Part shown: one piece after another, positions 9,418-19,346 of the stretch
Layout of the letters: every line of letters begins with the position of its first letter
How positions within the stretch are numbered: the stretch's first letter is position 1
Source of the DNA: Clostridia bacterium
Lineage (GTDB): Bacteria > Bacillota > Clostridia > Christensenellales > UBA3700
Assembly (NCBI GenBank): GCA_029060065.1
Contig: JAIDUT010000096.1
Coordinates: forward strand, 1 to 37,056
DNA: 37,056 bases
Reading direction: 5' to 3'
Program-made: the position numbers and the translations under genes
Notes under the pieces: generated by a model
The model's database searches: none
What the model was told of the DNA's origin: nothing
The model's input: only the letters and a program-made list of their open reading frames with translations

Positions 9418-10584
9418 ATGGCGGACAGTATCTTGATTATAGGCGGTGGCGCAAGCGGACTTATGTGCGCTATACAACTTGCAAAGAACGGGAAAAGCGT
9501 AACCGTACTTGAAAAAAACGAGCGCGTAGGCAAAAAATTGCTTGCCACGGGCAACGGTAAATGCAATCTTACCAATATCAATATAACTTATAAAGATTAC
9601 AATACTTCACTTGTTAAAGATATTCTAAACGAGTTTTCACCGCAAAGAATTATTGAAGAATTTGCCCAAATGGGACTTCTGACGAAAGCCGACGCGGAGG
9701 GAAGAGTTTATCCTTACAGCGAGAGCGCGGGCAGTGCGCTCAACGTTCTGCTTCGCCGTCTTGACGAATACGGAGTAAAAATTATATGCGACGCCTTAGT
9801 AGAGAAAGTCATGCCTTGTAACGGCAAATGGAAAGCTATGACTAGTAAAGGCGAATTTGTAGGCGACAGCGTTGTTTTCGCATGCGGTAGTAACGCTACG
9901 AGCGGACTGGATAGCCTTGGCATAATGGCAAATCTGGGACACAAAGTCGTTCCGTTCAGATACGCGATAGCTCCGCTTTTATGCGACGGAGTTAAAGGTG
10001 CAAACGGAGTGCGCGCAAAAGTTTACGCAGGCATTTATATCAACGGAGAATTTGCAATGGGAGAGAGAGGCGAATTGCTCTTCAAGGACGACGCGCTTTC
10101 GGGCATACTTGCTTTTCGCCTATCGTCGGCACTTGTCAGAGTAGGAGATAAAGTAGAAGATTGCAAGGTTAAAATAGACTTTGTGCCTGATATGCAGGAG
10201 CAAAAGCTTGCAGATTTTATATACTATAACGGTAGCGTCTACAACCCGTTGGAAGGCATACTTCATAAGGCTATTTCGTACAATATTATATCAAGAATAC
10301 CTATGGATAGATCGCTGATCATGTCGCGTAAAAAAGCTAATGACGTCGCGAAGGCCTGCAAGAACTTTCAAGTAAACATTCACGGCGTAGGAGGAAGGTC
10401 CAATGCTCAAGTTGCGTGCGGTGGCGTTGCTCTCGACGAGTTGAATATGCGCAATTTACAATCGAAATTACACGGCGGACTGTATTGCATAGGCGAGAGC
10501 GTCGACGTGGACGGACTTTGCGGAGGTTGCAATCTCCACTGGGCGTGGGCAAGCGCAATGGCGGTATCCAAAGATTTGATATGA
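9418..10584 (+). CDS. HI0933/BaiN-type NAD(P)/FAD-dependent oxidoreductase
   Basis: 388 aa; ILIIGGGASGLMCAIQLAKNGKSVTVLEKNERVGKKLLATGNGKCNLTN; C-terminal GGVALDELNMRNLQSKLHGGLYCIGESVDVDGLCGGCNLHWAWASG-like motif. Confidence 0.9.
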   Translation: MADSILIIGGGASGLMCAIQLAKNGKSVTVLEKNERVGKKLLATGNGKCNLTNINITYKDYNTSLVKDILNEFSPQRIIEEFAQMGLLTKADAEGRVYPYSESAGSALNVLLRRLDEYGVKIICDALVEKVMPCNGKWKAMTSKGEFVGDSVVFACGSNATSGLDSLGIMANLGHKVVPFRYAIAPLLCDGVKGANGVRAKVYAGIYINGEFAMGERGELLFKDDALSGILAFRLSSALVRVGDKVEDCKVKIDFVPDMQEQKLADFIYYNGSVYNPLEGILHKAISYNIISRIPMDRSLIMSRKKANDVAKACKNFQVNIHGVGGRSNAQVACGGVALDELNMRNLQSKLHGGLYCIGESVDVDGLCGGCNLHWAWASAMAVSKDLI

Positions 10585-12173
10585 TAAGAGTAGACCAAAT
10601 AAAACTTCCCATAGATTATTGCGAATTCGACGTCAAAAAAGGCGTCGCGAGAGCGCTTGGCATAAATGTCAATGAAATCAAACAATACGAAATTATAAAG
10701 AAGTCAATAGACAGTAGAGATAAGAGCCGAATTAGATACGTATTAAGCATAGCGGTAACTTTAGAGGGCGAGAAAAAATATCTTGCTAGACATCCTAAAG
10801 CCGATTCGTATATTCCCCCTGCGCGAGATATCGAAAGAATATTGCCGAAAGATATACCTACACCGTCAAAAAGACCTGTCATCGTAGGACTTGGACCGGC
10901 GGGGCTTTTTGCGGGTTTGGCGCTTGCAAAGGCAGGCTTGCGACCGATAATTTTCGAGAGAGGTAAGCCTGTAGACGAGAGAGCAAAGAGCGTAGACGAC
11001 TTTATCAATACTTGCGTACTGGATACGCAAAGTAATTTGCAATTCGGCGAGGGCGGAGCAGGTACGTTTTCAGACGGAAAACTCAATACGGGAACGGGGT
11101 CTAAGCTAATTAGCGTCGTGTTTGGAGAGTTCGTAAAATTCGGCGCGCCTGCGCAGATACTTTATGATGCAAAACCGCACGTGGGTACGGATAAACTCAG
11201 AGGCGTAATTAAGAATATGCGACAAGAGATTCTTGCCCTTGGCGGAGAAGTATATTTCGACAGCAGATTGGTCGATATAAAGACGAGTGGCGGTAAGCTG
11301 ACGGGAGTGGCGATTGATACAAAGGACAGAGGGCTATGGAGCGTAGATTGCGATAGCTGTATACTTGCTATCGGGCATAGCGCAAGAGATACTTTCGAGA
11401 TGCTTGCTCAAAAAGTTAATATTGAGCAAAAACAATTTTCGATAGGAGTAAGAATAGAACATCTTCAGAGCGCTATCGATAAGGGACAGTACGGAGAACA
11501 AAAAGGACTTCCTCCCGCCAACTATTCGCTTTCCTGTCATCTCGACAGCGGAAGGTCGTGTTATACGTTCTGTATGTGTCCGGGAGGATACGTCATGCCT
11601 GCTACTTCGGAAGAAAACGCCGTCGTAACCAACGGCATGAGTTATTTTGCCCGCGATGGGGTCAACGCCAACAGCGCTTTGCTCGTGGGCGTAGGACCTC
11701 AAGATTTCGCTTCATCTCATCCGTTAGCGGGCGTAGAATTTCAGCGTAAGTACGAAAGGCTTGCATATGCGGTGTCCAATTCCTATAAAGCGCCTTGCCA
11801 AAGATACGAGGACTTGGCAAACGGCAAAACGAGTAGTTGTTTCGGACAAGTTTTGCCAACGTACCCGATAGGCGTAACGACAGCAGATTTGAGGGCGTGT
11901 TTGCCCGGCTACGTTACCGATAGTATAGTGGAAGCAATTAGAGTATTTGACAAAAAACTCAAAGGTTTTGCCGACGGTGACGCGCTTTTGACGGGCGTGG
12001 AGAGCCGTTCTTCAAGTCCGATAAGGATACTTCGCGATTCTCAAGGCGACAGTTCAATAAGCGGACTAATGCCTTGCGGTGAAGGCGCGGGATATGCGGG
12101 CGGTATTACTTCCGCAAGCGTAGACGGTATAAACGTCGCTCTTAAATATATCTCCAATTTAATTTCTAAATAG
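10581..12173 (+). CDS. FAD-dependent oxidoreductase-like protein (uncharacterised FAD-dependent protein family)
   Basis: Start re-assigned to ATG at 10581 (ATGA overlap with the upstream stop). GLGPAGLFAGLALAKAGLRPIIFERG, GAGTFSDGKLNTGT, CGEGAGYAGGITSASVDG. Confidence 0.85.
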   Translation: MIRVDQIKLPIDYCEFDVKKGVARALGINVNEIKQYEIIKKSIDSRDKSRIRYVLSIAVTLEGEKKYLARHPKADSYIPPARDIERILPKDIPTPSKRPVIVGLGPAGLFAGLALAKAGLRPIIFERGKPVDERAKSVDDFINTCVLDTQSNLQFGEGGAGTFSDGKLNTGTGSKLISVVFGEFVKFGAPAQILYDAKPHVGTDKLRGVIKNMRQEILALGGEVYFDSRLVDIKTSGGKLTGVAIDTKDRGLWSVDCDSCILAIGHSARDTFEMLAQKVNIEQKQFSIGVRIEHLQSAIDKGQYGEQKGLPPANYSLSCHLDSGRSCYTFCMCPGGYVMPATSEENAVVTNGMSYFARDGVNANSALLVGVGPQDFASSHPLAGVEFQRKYERLAYAVSNSYKAPCQRYEDLANGKTSSCFGQVLPTYPIGVTTADLRACLPGYVTDSIVEAIRVFDKKLKGFADGDALLTGVESRSSSPIRILRDSQGDSSISGLMPCGEGAGYAGGITSASVDGINVALKYISNLISK

Positions 12174-12236
12174 TTTTTTAGACTAAAACGCTTGTTACAA
12201 GCCGTATTTTCTCTTTAATATATTATATATAAATAA

Positions 12237-12265
12237 TTGTAATTTGCTTTCGTGTGTGTTATAAT
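12237..12265 (+). promoter_or_regulatory. Promoter for the LRR gene
   Basis: TTGTAA (12237-12242), 17 nt, TATAAT (12260-12265). Confidence 0.55.
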
Positions 12266-12401
12266 GTATCTGCGCATATGCGTTTTTTATTATTTTTTAT
12301 AATATAAAGCGCAGAGGTGGGAATAATGATAAAGTAGCGCGTAGCTAAGAACGCTAGGCGGAGATAATAAACATTACGTATTGGAAATACAAGAGGTTAG
12401 T

Positions 12402-14111
12402 ATGACAAATAAGGCAAGACAAGTAGTAGTTGTGGTGGCAGTTTTCGTAATTGCGTTAGCGTCACTTGGTACGATAATAGGACTTTTGGTCAATACGGGA
12501 CAGTTGTCGGAATACTCTGACGGATTTAGATACGAAGTTAACGGATCAAAAGTAACCATTGTTAGTTACGAAGGTAGCGATTCCGACGTAGTCGTACCGG
12601 ACAAGCTCAAAGGTCACAGAGTAGTGGGAATAGCAAAAGACGCTTTCTCGACTTCAGCAAGTATAGTTAAATCTATTAAGTTCAACTGCACTTACTCTTC
12701 ATTTTCTATTGCAAACGAGGCTTTCGCCAAATTAACGTCGCTTGAAAAAGTCGTGTTGCCGACCAATCTTAAGACCATATCTTATGGCGCTTTTGAGGGT
12801 TGTACTTCGCTGAAGAGCGTTATTATTCCAAACAGCGTGACTATAATAGAGGACAATGCGTTCAAAGGCTGTACTTCTTTGAACTTTATCTACAGTAGCG
12901 ATAACTATTCGACCGAAGGTGATAATGCTATCAGAAATAATGCGCTTTATCTTCCGACGTCGTTGCTTGAGATAGGCGCAAGCGCTTTTGAAGATTGCTC
13001 TGCAATAGCCAACGCGTATATTTCAAAGGACTTAGAGAAGATAGGCGAAAAAGCATTCAATGAATGTAGTAATCTTACCGGTCTTGTAGTAGCAGACGGA
13101 AGCGAAATAACCAGCATAGGCGACTACGCATTCTATAATACGACTATAAGTTCGTCGGTGTCAACACCGCTTTCTTTCCCTAATCTAGTGACTATAGGCG
13201 CGTACGCTTTCGGCAGTGTAAACACTACTTACTTCACTTATATGGAATTGCCCAAAACGGTAACGAGCATAGGCGAATACGCATTTACCGAATGTGATTC
13301 GCTCAGTAAATTTGTAATGGCGGAAGACACTAAAATCGAGACTATGGGCGAGGGCGTATTCAAAGGCTGTACCGGCTTGAGAAATATTACGTTGCCAACG
13401 GATATAAAAGAAATTCCGGCAAAGACCTTTATGGGTTGTTATAGATTACTGTACGGCGATAACGACTTTGTTATCGGCAAGAGTGTGGAGAGTATCGGCG
13501 ACGGAGCATTTGCGCTTTACGTCGGCATGGGCGAAAAACAATCTCCCGCTGATTTTATGAGACACGTAATCACAGTCGACGAGGAGAACGAACATTTTGC
13601 TATCATCAGACTTGAGGATAGCAGAATCGAAGGCAATTCTAATTCGACGTATAGACAAGGTTTGCTCACCGATACCAACGGTACTACTATATACGCTTAC
13701 TACGGCTCTTACGATTCCAAATCTTACAGTCCTTCTACAAACGGCAAGACGTTTAGACTTTTAGATGTAGAGGGCAGAACGGTTCAAAGCGTAACCACAG
13801 TCAAACCGTATGCGTTCGCAGGCGTAAAGTTTGATTATATCGAACTTCCCGTCACGATAAAAGGACTCGGCGAATACGCATTCTACAAAAGTCACGTTAC
13901 TACTTTCTATACTTCTGCTATTGATTGGGAGTTTACGGAAAATACTTTCGAAAAGCTAAATCTTAATCTTGAGGAAGATAAAAAGCTAGTAGGCACATAT
14001 CCCGAAATGGAAGTCTTGCTTCTCCAAAGCAAAGAAGGTGTCGAAGCCTTTTTGCGTAAACTTGGCGAATTCGGAATACGCGCGGGAACTTACAGCGGAG
14101 ATTTATCTTAA
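12402..14111 (+). CDS. BspA-type leucine-rich-repeat (LRR_5) protein, membrane-anchored/secreted
   Basis: N-terminal TM; repeats such as LKTISYGAFEGCTSLKSVIIPNSVTIIEDNAFKGCTSL. ATG at 12402 with AAGAGG upstream preferred over TTG at 12381. Confidence 0.88.
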   Translation: MTNKARQVVVVVAVFVIALASLGTIIGLLVNTGQLSEYSDGFRYEVNGSKVTIVSYEGSDSDVVVPDKLKGHRVVGIAKDAFSTSASIVKSIKFNCTYSSFSIANEAFAKLTSLEKVVLPTNLKTISYGAFEGCTSLKSVIIPNSVTIIEDNAFKGCTSLNFIYSSDNYSTEGDNAIRNNALYLPTSLLEIGASAFEDCSAIANAYISKDLEKIGEKAFNECSNLTGLVVADGSEITSIGDYAFYNTTISSSVSTPLSFPNLVTIGAYAFGSVNTTYFTYMELPKTVTSIGEYAFTECDSLSKFVMAEDTKIETMGEGVFKGCTGLRNITLPTDIKEIPAKTFMGCYRLLYGDNDFVIGKSVESIGDGAFALYVGMGEKQSPADFMRHVITVDEENEHFAIIRLEDSRIEGNSNSTYRQGLLTDTNGTTIYAYYGSYDSKSYSPSTNGKTFRLLDVEGRTVQSVTTVKPYAFAGVKFDYIELPVTIKGLGEYAFYKSHVTTFYTSAIDWEFTENTFEKLNLNLEEDKKLVGTYPEMEVLLLQSKEGVEAFLRKLGEFGIRAGTYSGDLS

Positions 14112-14133
14112 GATTATGATATAATAAATAATG

Positions 14134-14175
14134 GAAAATACAGTCGGGCGAATTAGCTTGGCTGTATTTATTTTT
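14134..14175 (+). terminator. Probable Rho-independent terminator
   Basis: AATACAG...CTGTATT followed by TATTTTTAT. Confidence 0.45.
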
Positions 14176-14225
14176 ATGGATACATAAAAGATTTTTCTTT
14201 GCTTATACTATGCTCGGAGGTCATT

Positions 14226-14750
14226 ATGAAAGAGACAGGTATAGTAAGAAGAATTGACGAATTGGGAAGAGTAGTAATCCCCAAGGAATTGAGGAAAGTA
14301 CTCAAACTTAAGGAAGGCGAATTGCTTGAGATTTTCACCAACGAAAGCGGTGAATTGGTATTTAAGAAATATAACGAAGTAGGCGCTACGCCAGAACAGC
14401 TTGACGCCATTAGCAAGGTTCTTTATAAGAATACGGGCAAGGAAGTAGCAATCTGCGACACGAGCAGTATTTTGGCGCACGTCGGCGGAAAGGAAGGCTT
14501 GCAAGGCGAAGATATAAGCGACGAGCTTTACGGCGTGCTTGACAATCGTAAGTCGCGACTTATTAAGGATAGAGGAATTCGTCTTGTCGACGATATGCAA
14601 ATCAGCAGGAATGGGGAGCAGTATATTGTGCCCCTTATCAGTAGCGGTGATTTGTACGGCGGTATAATTCTTTCGGCAGAAAAGCTCGGCGCGGTAGACA
14701 TGGCGCTTTGCGACGCAATGGCAGGGTACTTGACGTACAATATCGGCTAA
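14226..14750 (+). CDS. spoVT: SpoVT/AbrB-family transcriptional regulator
   Basis: MKETGIVRRIDELGRVVIPKELRKVLKLKEGELLEIF plus GAF-like C-terminus; SD CGGAGG; synteny with yabM/yabN-like genes. Confidence 0.88.
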   Translation: MKETGIVRRIDELGRVVIPKELRKVLKLKEGELLEIFTNESGELVFKKYNEVGATPEQLDAISKVLYKNTGKEVAICDTSSILAHVGGKEGLQGEDISDELYGVLDNRKSRLIKDRGIRLVDDMQISRNGEQYIVPLISSGDLYGGIILSAEKLGAVDMALCDAMAGYLTYNIG

Positions 14751-14751
14751 T

Positions 14752-16314
14752 ATGAAAAGACGTTCGATAGCGCAAGGCGCAATATTGCTTGCGGTATGTT
14801 CTATAGTCGCGAAGTTGCTTGGCGGAGCATATCGCATTGCGCTCACTTACGTATTGGGTGCGGAAGGCATAGGTTACTATCAATTAGTATTTCCCTTTTT
14901 TGCGCTTTTGCTTGCCATTATCAGTAATGCGATACCGCTCACTCTTTCCCGACAGATATCCGCAGAGATAGCCCACGATAGATCGGGCGCGGTCGGCTCT
15001 ATTGTCAGAAAATCCATTTTGTATGCGGTATTTGCGGGCGCGATAGGAGCAATATTTACCGTATTACTATCGCGTGTTATGGCAAACGCGCAATCGCAAG
15101 CCGGCGTTTATATATGTTACGTCGCAATTGCTCCGGCAATAATTTTCGTAACTTTGGCAGGCGTGTTCAAGGGCTGGTTCTTAGGACACGGCAATACCAC
15201 TCCGTCGGGCGTTAGTCAAATTGTGGAAGTATTTGTTAAATTCGGTCTTGGTTTACTCTTTGCGTTTATATTAATGCGAAGGGGACTTATGCAAGCCGTC
15301 GCAGGCGCGCTGGTAGCCGTAAGCGTAAGTGAGTTTATATCGCTTTTGACGTTATTTATATGGTATATGGTTTCGGCAAAAGAAGAAAGAAAATTGCCTG
15401 CGATAGAGACAGAATATAAATTCTTTTCCACCTTTTTGCCTATCACGGCAAGCGGGTTTATATTTCCTCTAATTGCGTTTATAGATAGTATAATGGTCGT
15501 CAATTTGCTTATCCACGGCGGAGCGGTAGACGCGGTAAGTCAATACGGTATACTCACCGGACCCGTGGCATCGGTAATAAATATGCCTATCGTACTTGCT
15601 ATGTCTATATCAGTCGCAATAGTTCCTGCGGTAGCAAGCGCAATGGCGGGATACGACGTGGTATCTATTAAGCAAAAGACTGCGACTACTTTGAAGATGT
15701 GCCTGATGATTGCCATGCCTTTCTTCCTAGGCGGTGCGATTATGTCAAAACAAGTCGTAGGCTTACTCTATCCGTCACTTGGACAGGCGAATAAAGAATT
15801 GACAGCTTATCTTCTTTCTTTGACTGCAATAAATATATTATTACTGTCGTTGTTGGAAGCTCTTGACGCAATACTGCAAGGACTTGGAAGACTCCGTCCC
15901 GTGCTTATTAATATTGCCGTGGGCGGTGCGCTCAAAATACTGATAGAGCTCATATTCGTGCCGAAATGGGGCATTGCTGTGAGCGGAATATCATCAATAG
16001 TATTTTACTTGACAGCTTTTACTCTCAACGGCGTATACTACAACAAACTTGTAGGTAAAAATACAAAACTCTTCAAAAGTATTAGTAAAATTATGCTGGC
16101 GGGTGCTATAATGTCATTGGCAATGTTGCCGTCGGTATTCATTCACAGTAATATATGGTCGCTTGTATATGCGGTTTGCGCGGGATCCGTGGCATATATA
16201 TCTACGTTGCTACTGACGAGAGCGGTAGAAAAGAACGAAATGAAAATGCTACCGCTCGGCAACAAACTCACGCGGGTCTTAACGAAAGTGAAGTATTATA
16301 AGAGCGTTAATTAA
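14752..16314 (+). CDS. SpoVB/YabM-like MOP-superfamily polysaccharide/lipid flippase
   Basis: 520 aa, about 14 TM; AKLLGGAYRIALTYVLGAEGIGYYQLVFPFFALLLAIISNAIPLTLSRQISAE. Confidence 0.85.
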   Translation: MKRRSIAQGAILLAVCSIVAKLLGGAYRIALTYVLGAEGIGYYQLVFPFFALLLAIISNAIPLTLSRQISAEIAHDRSGAVGSIVRKSILYAVFAGAIGAIFTVLLSRVMANAQSQAGVYICYVAIAPAIIFVTLAGVFKGWFLGHGNTTPSGVSQIVEVFVKFGLGLLFAFILMRRGLMQAVAGALVAVSVSEFISLLTLFIWYMVSAKEERKLPAIETEYKFFSTFLPITASGFIFPLIAFIDSIMVVNLLIHGGAVDAVSQYGILTGPVASVINMPIVLAMSISVAIVPAVASAMAGYDVVSIKQKTATTLKMCLMIAMPFFLGGAIMSKQVVGLLYPSLGQANKELTAYLLSLTAINILLLSLLEALDAILQGLGRLRPVLINIAVGGALKILIELIFVPKWGIAVSGISSIVFYLTAFTLNGVYYNKLVGKNTKLFKSISKIMLAGAIMSLAMLPSVFIHSNIWSLVYAVCAGSVAYISTLLLTRAVEKNEMKMLPLGNKLTRVLTKVKYYKSVN

Positions 16315-16359
16315 GCTAACGCGCTTGATTAGACGCTCGGTATAAAGGAGAGAAGCATT

Positions 16360-17739
16360 ATGATAACGGTAGTGGCGTTGGGGTGCGCTAAAGGACAGCT
16401 TACTATTGCAGGCGCAGAAGCTATTGACAAAGCAAGTAAGGTCTTTGTCAAGACTGCGCTCACCGATACATACGAATATTTCAAAGACAAGGGCATTGAT
16501 TGTATATCCCTTGATTTTATCTATGACAAATCCCAAAATTTTGACGAACTCGACGAAGAGATAGCAAACTATCTATTATCGCAAAACGCAGATATCGTAT
16601 ATTGCGTTAACGGTAGCGGATACGAAGATAGGTCCGTAGCATTGCTTAAAGAACGTACTGACGTAGAGATACTTCCGTCGGTATCTTTTGGCATAGCGGG
16701 CGGTAAGCCGAGTTTGGCAAGTACTGTAATCAGCGCCTACGAACTTGTTAATATCAGGGGCTTTAATTATGACACGCGTCTTTCTCTTTGCGTGACCGAT
16801 ATAGACAATGCCTTTATTGCCGGCGAAGTCAAACTTATTTTGCAAAATATTCTGGGCGATGAAGAAAAGGCTTTTTTGAACGGTAAAGAAATCGCAATTT
16901 ACGAACTTGACAGGCAGGGAACGTACGACTATTCGACAACGCTTTTCGTTCCGTCCAAAAATCTTGTGGATAAGCAAAGATTTAACTTTTCCGATTTATA
17001 TCAAATTATGCGTATTCTTCGCGGAGAAAACGGGTGTCAGTGGGATAAGGCGCAGACACACGAGAGCATTAGACAAAACGCCGTGGAAGAAGCGTACGAA
17101 CTCGTAGAGGCTATTAACAACGACGATATAGACAATATTATCGAAGAGAGCGGAGATTTGTTCTTGCAGAGTATATTTCATTGCGTGATAGCAGAGGACT
17201 TAGGAGAGTTTGGCTTGGAGGATTGTTTGAGCGGTATATGCCGAAAACTTATCGACAGACATACTCATATATTCGGCGACGTAGTTGCCAACACCCCTGA
17301 GGAAGCGCTGAAAGCGTGGGATAACGCTAAGGCTAAGGAGAAGAAGTATTCGTCGGCTAGCGATAAGATAGACAAGATAGCCAAGGCTTTGCCTGCGCTT
17401 ATGAGAGCGTACAAAATACAAAAGTCTGCGGGCAAAGTGGGCTTTGAATTTGACGACTTTGAGCAAGTAGTGGGAAAGGTAGAAGAAGAGATACGAGAGT
17501 TTTGCGACGCCAAGACGGCAGACGAATTGGAGGACGAGGGCGGAGATATTCTCCTTGCCGTAGTCAACGTTTTGAGATGGAAAAAGGTTGAGCCGGAAAT
17601 CGCGCTATCGAGAGCTATAGATAAATTCGTCAAGAGATTCAAGTACGTCGAAGAAAAATGTGGCGGAGATATGCAAGACAAGACCCTTGACGAATTAAAC
17701 GTACTTTGGGAGGAAGCAAAAGTTGCTACAAAGCATTGA
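16360..17739 (+). CDS. mazG: Tetrapyrrole methylase-domain/MazG nucleotide pyrophosphohydrolase fusion (YabN-like)
   Basis: N-terminal methylase-like domain; MazG EENGCQWDKAQTHESIRQNAVEEAYELVEAI and a second MazG-like repeat. Confidence 0.9.
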   Translation: MITVVALGCAKGQLTIAGAEAIDKASKVFVKTALTDTYEYFKDKGIDCISLDFIYDKSQNFDELDEEIANYLLSQNADIVYCVNGSGYEDRSVALLKERTDVEILPSVSFGIAGGKPSLASTVISAYELVNIRGFNYDTRLSLCVTDIDNAFIAGEVKLILQNILGDEEKAFLNGKEIAIYELDRQGTYDYSTTLFVPSKNLVDKQRFNFSDLYQIMRILRGENGCQWDKAQTHESIRQNAVEEAYELVEAINNDDIDNIIEESGDLFLQSIFHCVIAEDLGEFGLEDCLSGICRKLIDRHTHIFGDVVANTPEEALKAWDNAKAKEKKYSSASDKIDKIAKALPALMRAYKIQKSAGKVGFEFDDFEQVVGKVEEEIREFCDAKTADELEDEGGDILLAVVNVLRWKKVEPEIALSRAIDKFVKRFKYVEEKCGGDMQDKTLDELNVLWEEAKVATKH

Positions 17740-18646
17740 TTTTAAGGGCGTGGTATTTGCTCCTATCGCGGGCTACAGCGACGTCGGCGCGCGAAAGGTG
17801 AGCGCCATGCGCGGAGCCGATATGACGTATACCGAAATGGTGAGCGCAAAAGGCTTGGTATACGGTAGCGAAAAGACGGAAGACTTACTGCGTACAACCG
17901 ACAGCGAAAAGGTCAAGTGCGTACAGATTTTCGGAAGCGAGCCGTATTATATGTCCAAAGCCGTCGAGCATAAGGCGCTTGAGAAATTCGACGTCATAGA
18001 TATAAATATGGGTTGTCCCGTGCCTAAGATAGTCAAGAACGGCGAGGGTAGCGCTTTGCTTGAGAATATCCCGCTGGCGCAAGAACTTGTTAAGGCGGTG
18101 AGAATAGTCGGAAAGCCCGTTACCGTTAAATACCGTATTGGCGTCAACGCAAATAATATAATAGCCGTAGATTTCGGCAAAGCAATGCAGGACGCAGGCG
18201 CAAGCGCGATAACCGTACACGGTCGTACCCGTGAGCAAATGTATGCGGGCAAAGCAGATTGGCAGGAGATAGCCAAAGTCAGAAGCGCAGTGAACATTCC
18301 CGTATTTGTCAACGGCGATATAGTAGATAAGTCGAGCTATTCAGAGGCTATGGCAACGACGGGTTGCGACGGCGCAATGATAGCCAGAGGCGCGCTTGGC
18401 AATCCTAAGATTTTCAGCGATATCAAGGGCATAGAGATTGAAAATTACTCTCTAAAACAAGATATATTCACGCACCTTAATACGATGCTTGAATTTCATC
18501 ACGAGAGCTTTGTAGCGTGTAATTTCAAAAAACACTTAGCCTATTACTGTCGCGGAATGAGAGGACAACGACAAATCAAACTCGACGCGTACGGGTGCAG
18601 AACTATCGACGATATCAGGCGCGTAATAGAAAAATACTTTGAGTAA
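17723..18646 (+). CDS. tRNA-dihydrouridine synthase (Dus family)
   Basis: MGCPVPKIVKNGEGSALL, TVHGRTREQMYAGKADW, VFVNGDI, GCDGAMIARGALGNP; TTG start overlapping the mazG 3' end by 17 nt. Confidence 0.92.
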   Translation: MLQSIDFKGVVFAPIAGYSDVGARKVSAMRGADMTYTEMVSAKGLVYGSEKTEDLLRTTDSEKVKCVQIFGSEPYYMSKAVEHKALEKFDVIDINMGCPVPKIVKNGEGSALLENIPLAQELVKAVRIVGKPVTVKYRIGVNANNIIAVDFGKAMQDAGASAITVHGRTREQMYAGKADWQEIAKVRSAVNIPVFVNGDIVDKSSYSEAMATTGCDGAMIARGALGNPKIFSDIKGIEIENYSLKQDIFTHLNTMLEFHHESFVACNFKKHLAYYCRGMRGQRQIKLDAYGCRTIDDIRRVIEKYFE

Positions 18647-18664
18647 CCTACAGGAAGGTAAATA

Positions 18665-19219
18665 ATGATTAATATAGTATTAGTAAATCCCGAAATACCC
18701 AACAATACGGGTAACATAGTCCGCACCTGCGCTGTGACGGGCGCGAAATTACATATTATTGAGCCTTGCGGATTCAGTTGGGAGGACAAGTATCTCAAGC
18801 GTAGCGGACTTGATTATTGGGAACTGTCCGAAGTAAGACGCTACGAGAGTATGCAAGCGTTTTTGTCGGCGAACTTTGGCGATAAATCCGATACATGCGA
18901 TAACGTCGCTTTGGCGGTTAAGAACACCAAGGAGAATAGTGGCGAGCAGTTTTTCTTTGCTTCTACCAAGTCCGACCACAATCATACCGACGTCAAGTAT
19001 AATGAGAAGTGTTGGGTATTCTTCGGCAGAGAAACAAAAGGGCTTGACGAGGAACTTCTTCACGAAAATTACGGCGATTGCATTCGTATTCCTATGCGCG
19101 CAGAGGCGCGCTCTCTCAATCTTGCCAACAGCGTGGCGATTATTATTTATGAGTATCACCGTCAACACGGGTATAAAGGATTGAGCGAGGTAGGCAAGTT
19201 AACAAAATACGAGAATTAA
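18665..19219 (+). CDS. trmL: tRNA (cytidine(34)-2'-O)-methyltransferase, SpoU family
   Basis: INIVLVNPEIPNNTGNIVRTCAVTGAKLHIIEPCGF, FFGRETKGLDEELL, IPMRAEARSLNLANSVAIIIYE. Confidence 0.9.
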   Translation: MINIVLVNPEIPNNTGNIVRTCAVTGAKLHIIEPCGFSWEDKYLKRSGLDYWELSEVRRYESMQAFLSANFGDKSDTCDNVALAVKNTKENSGEQFFFASTKSDHNHTDVKYNEKCWVFFGRETKGLDEELLHENYGDCIRIPMRAEARSLNLANSVAIIIYEYHRQHGYKGLSEVGKLTKYEN

Positions 19220-19283
19220 TATCTCAGTCTTTTGCCATTTTGTAAATTTTTTATTTCAAAAAAGTAAAAAACTTTTATTAGTA

Positions 19284-19312
19284 TTGAAATTGTAAAAATA
19301 TTATGCTAAAAT
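19284..19312 (+). promoter_or_regulatory. Promoter for the DUF4380-like gene
   Basis: TTGAAA (19284-19289), 17 nt, TAAAAT (19307-19312). Confidence 0.55.
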
Positions 19313-19346
19313 GTGTATGCTAATAATGATGGGAGAACGGTGTAGT

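Noticed and set aside
12309-12401. Resemblance of CAGAGGTGggaataatgataaAGTAgcgc to the start of a lysine riboswitch (L-box)
   Set aside because: Only about 90 nt remain before the start codon; the remaining conserved L-box helices and core are absent, and the downstream gene is an LRR protein.
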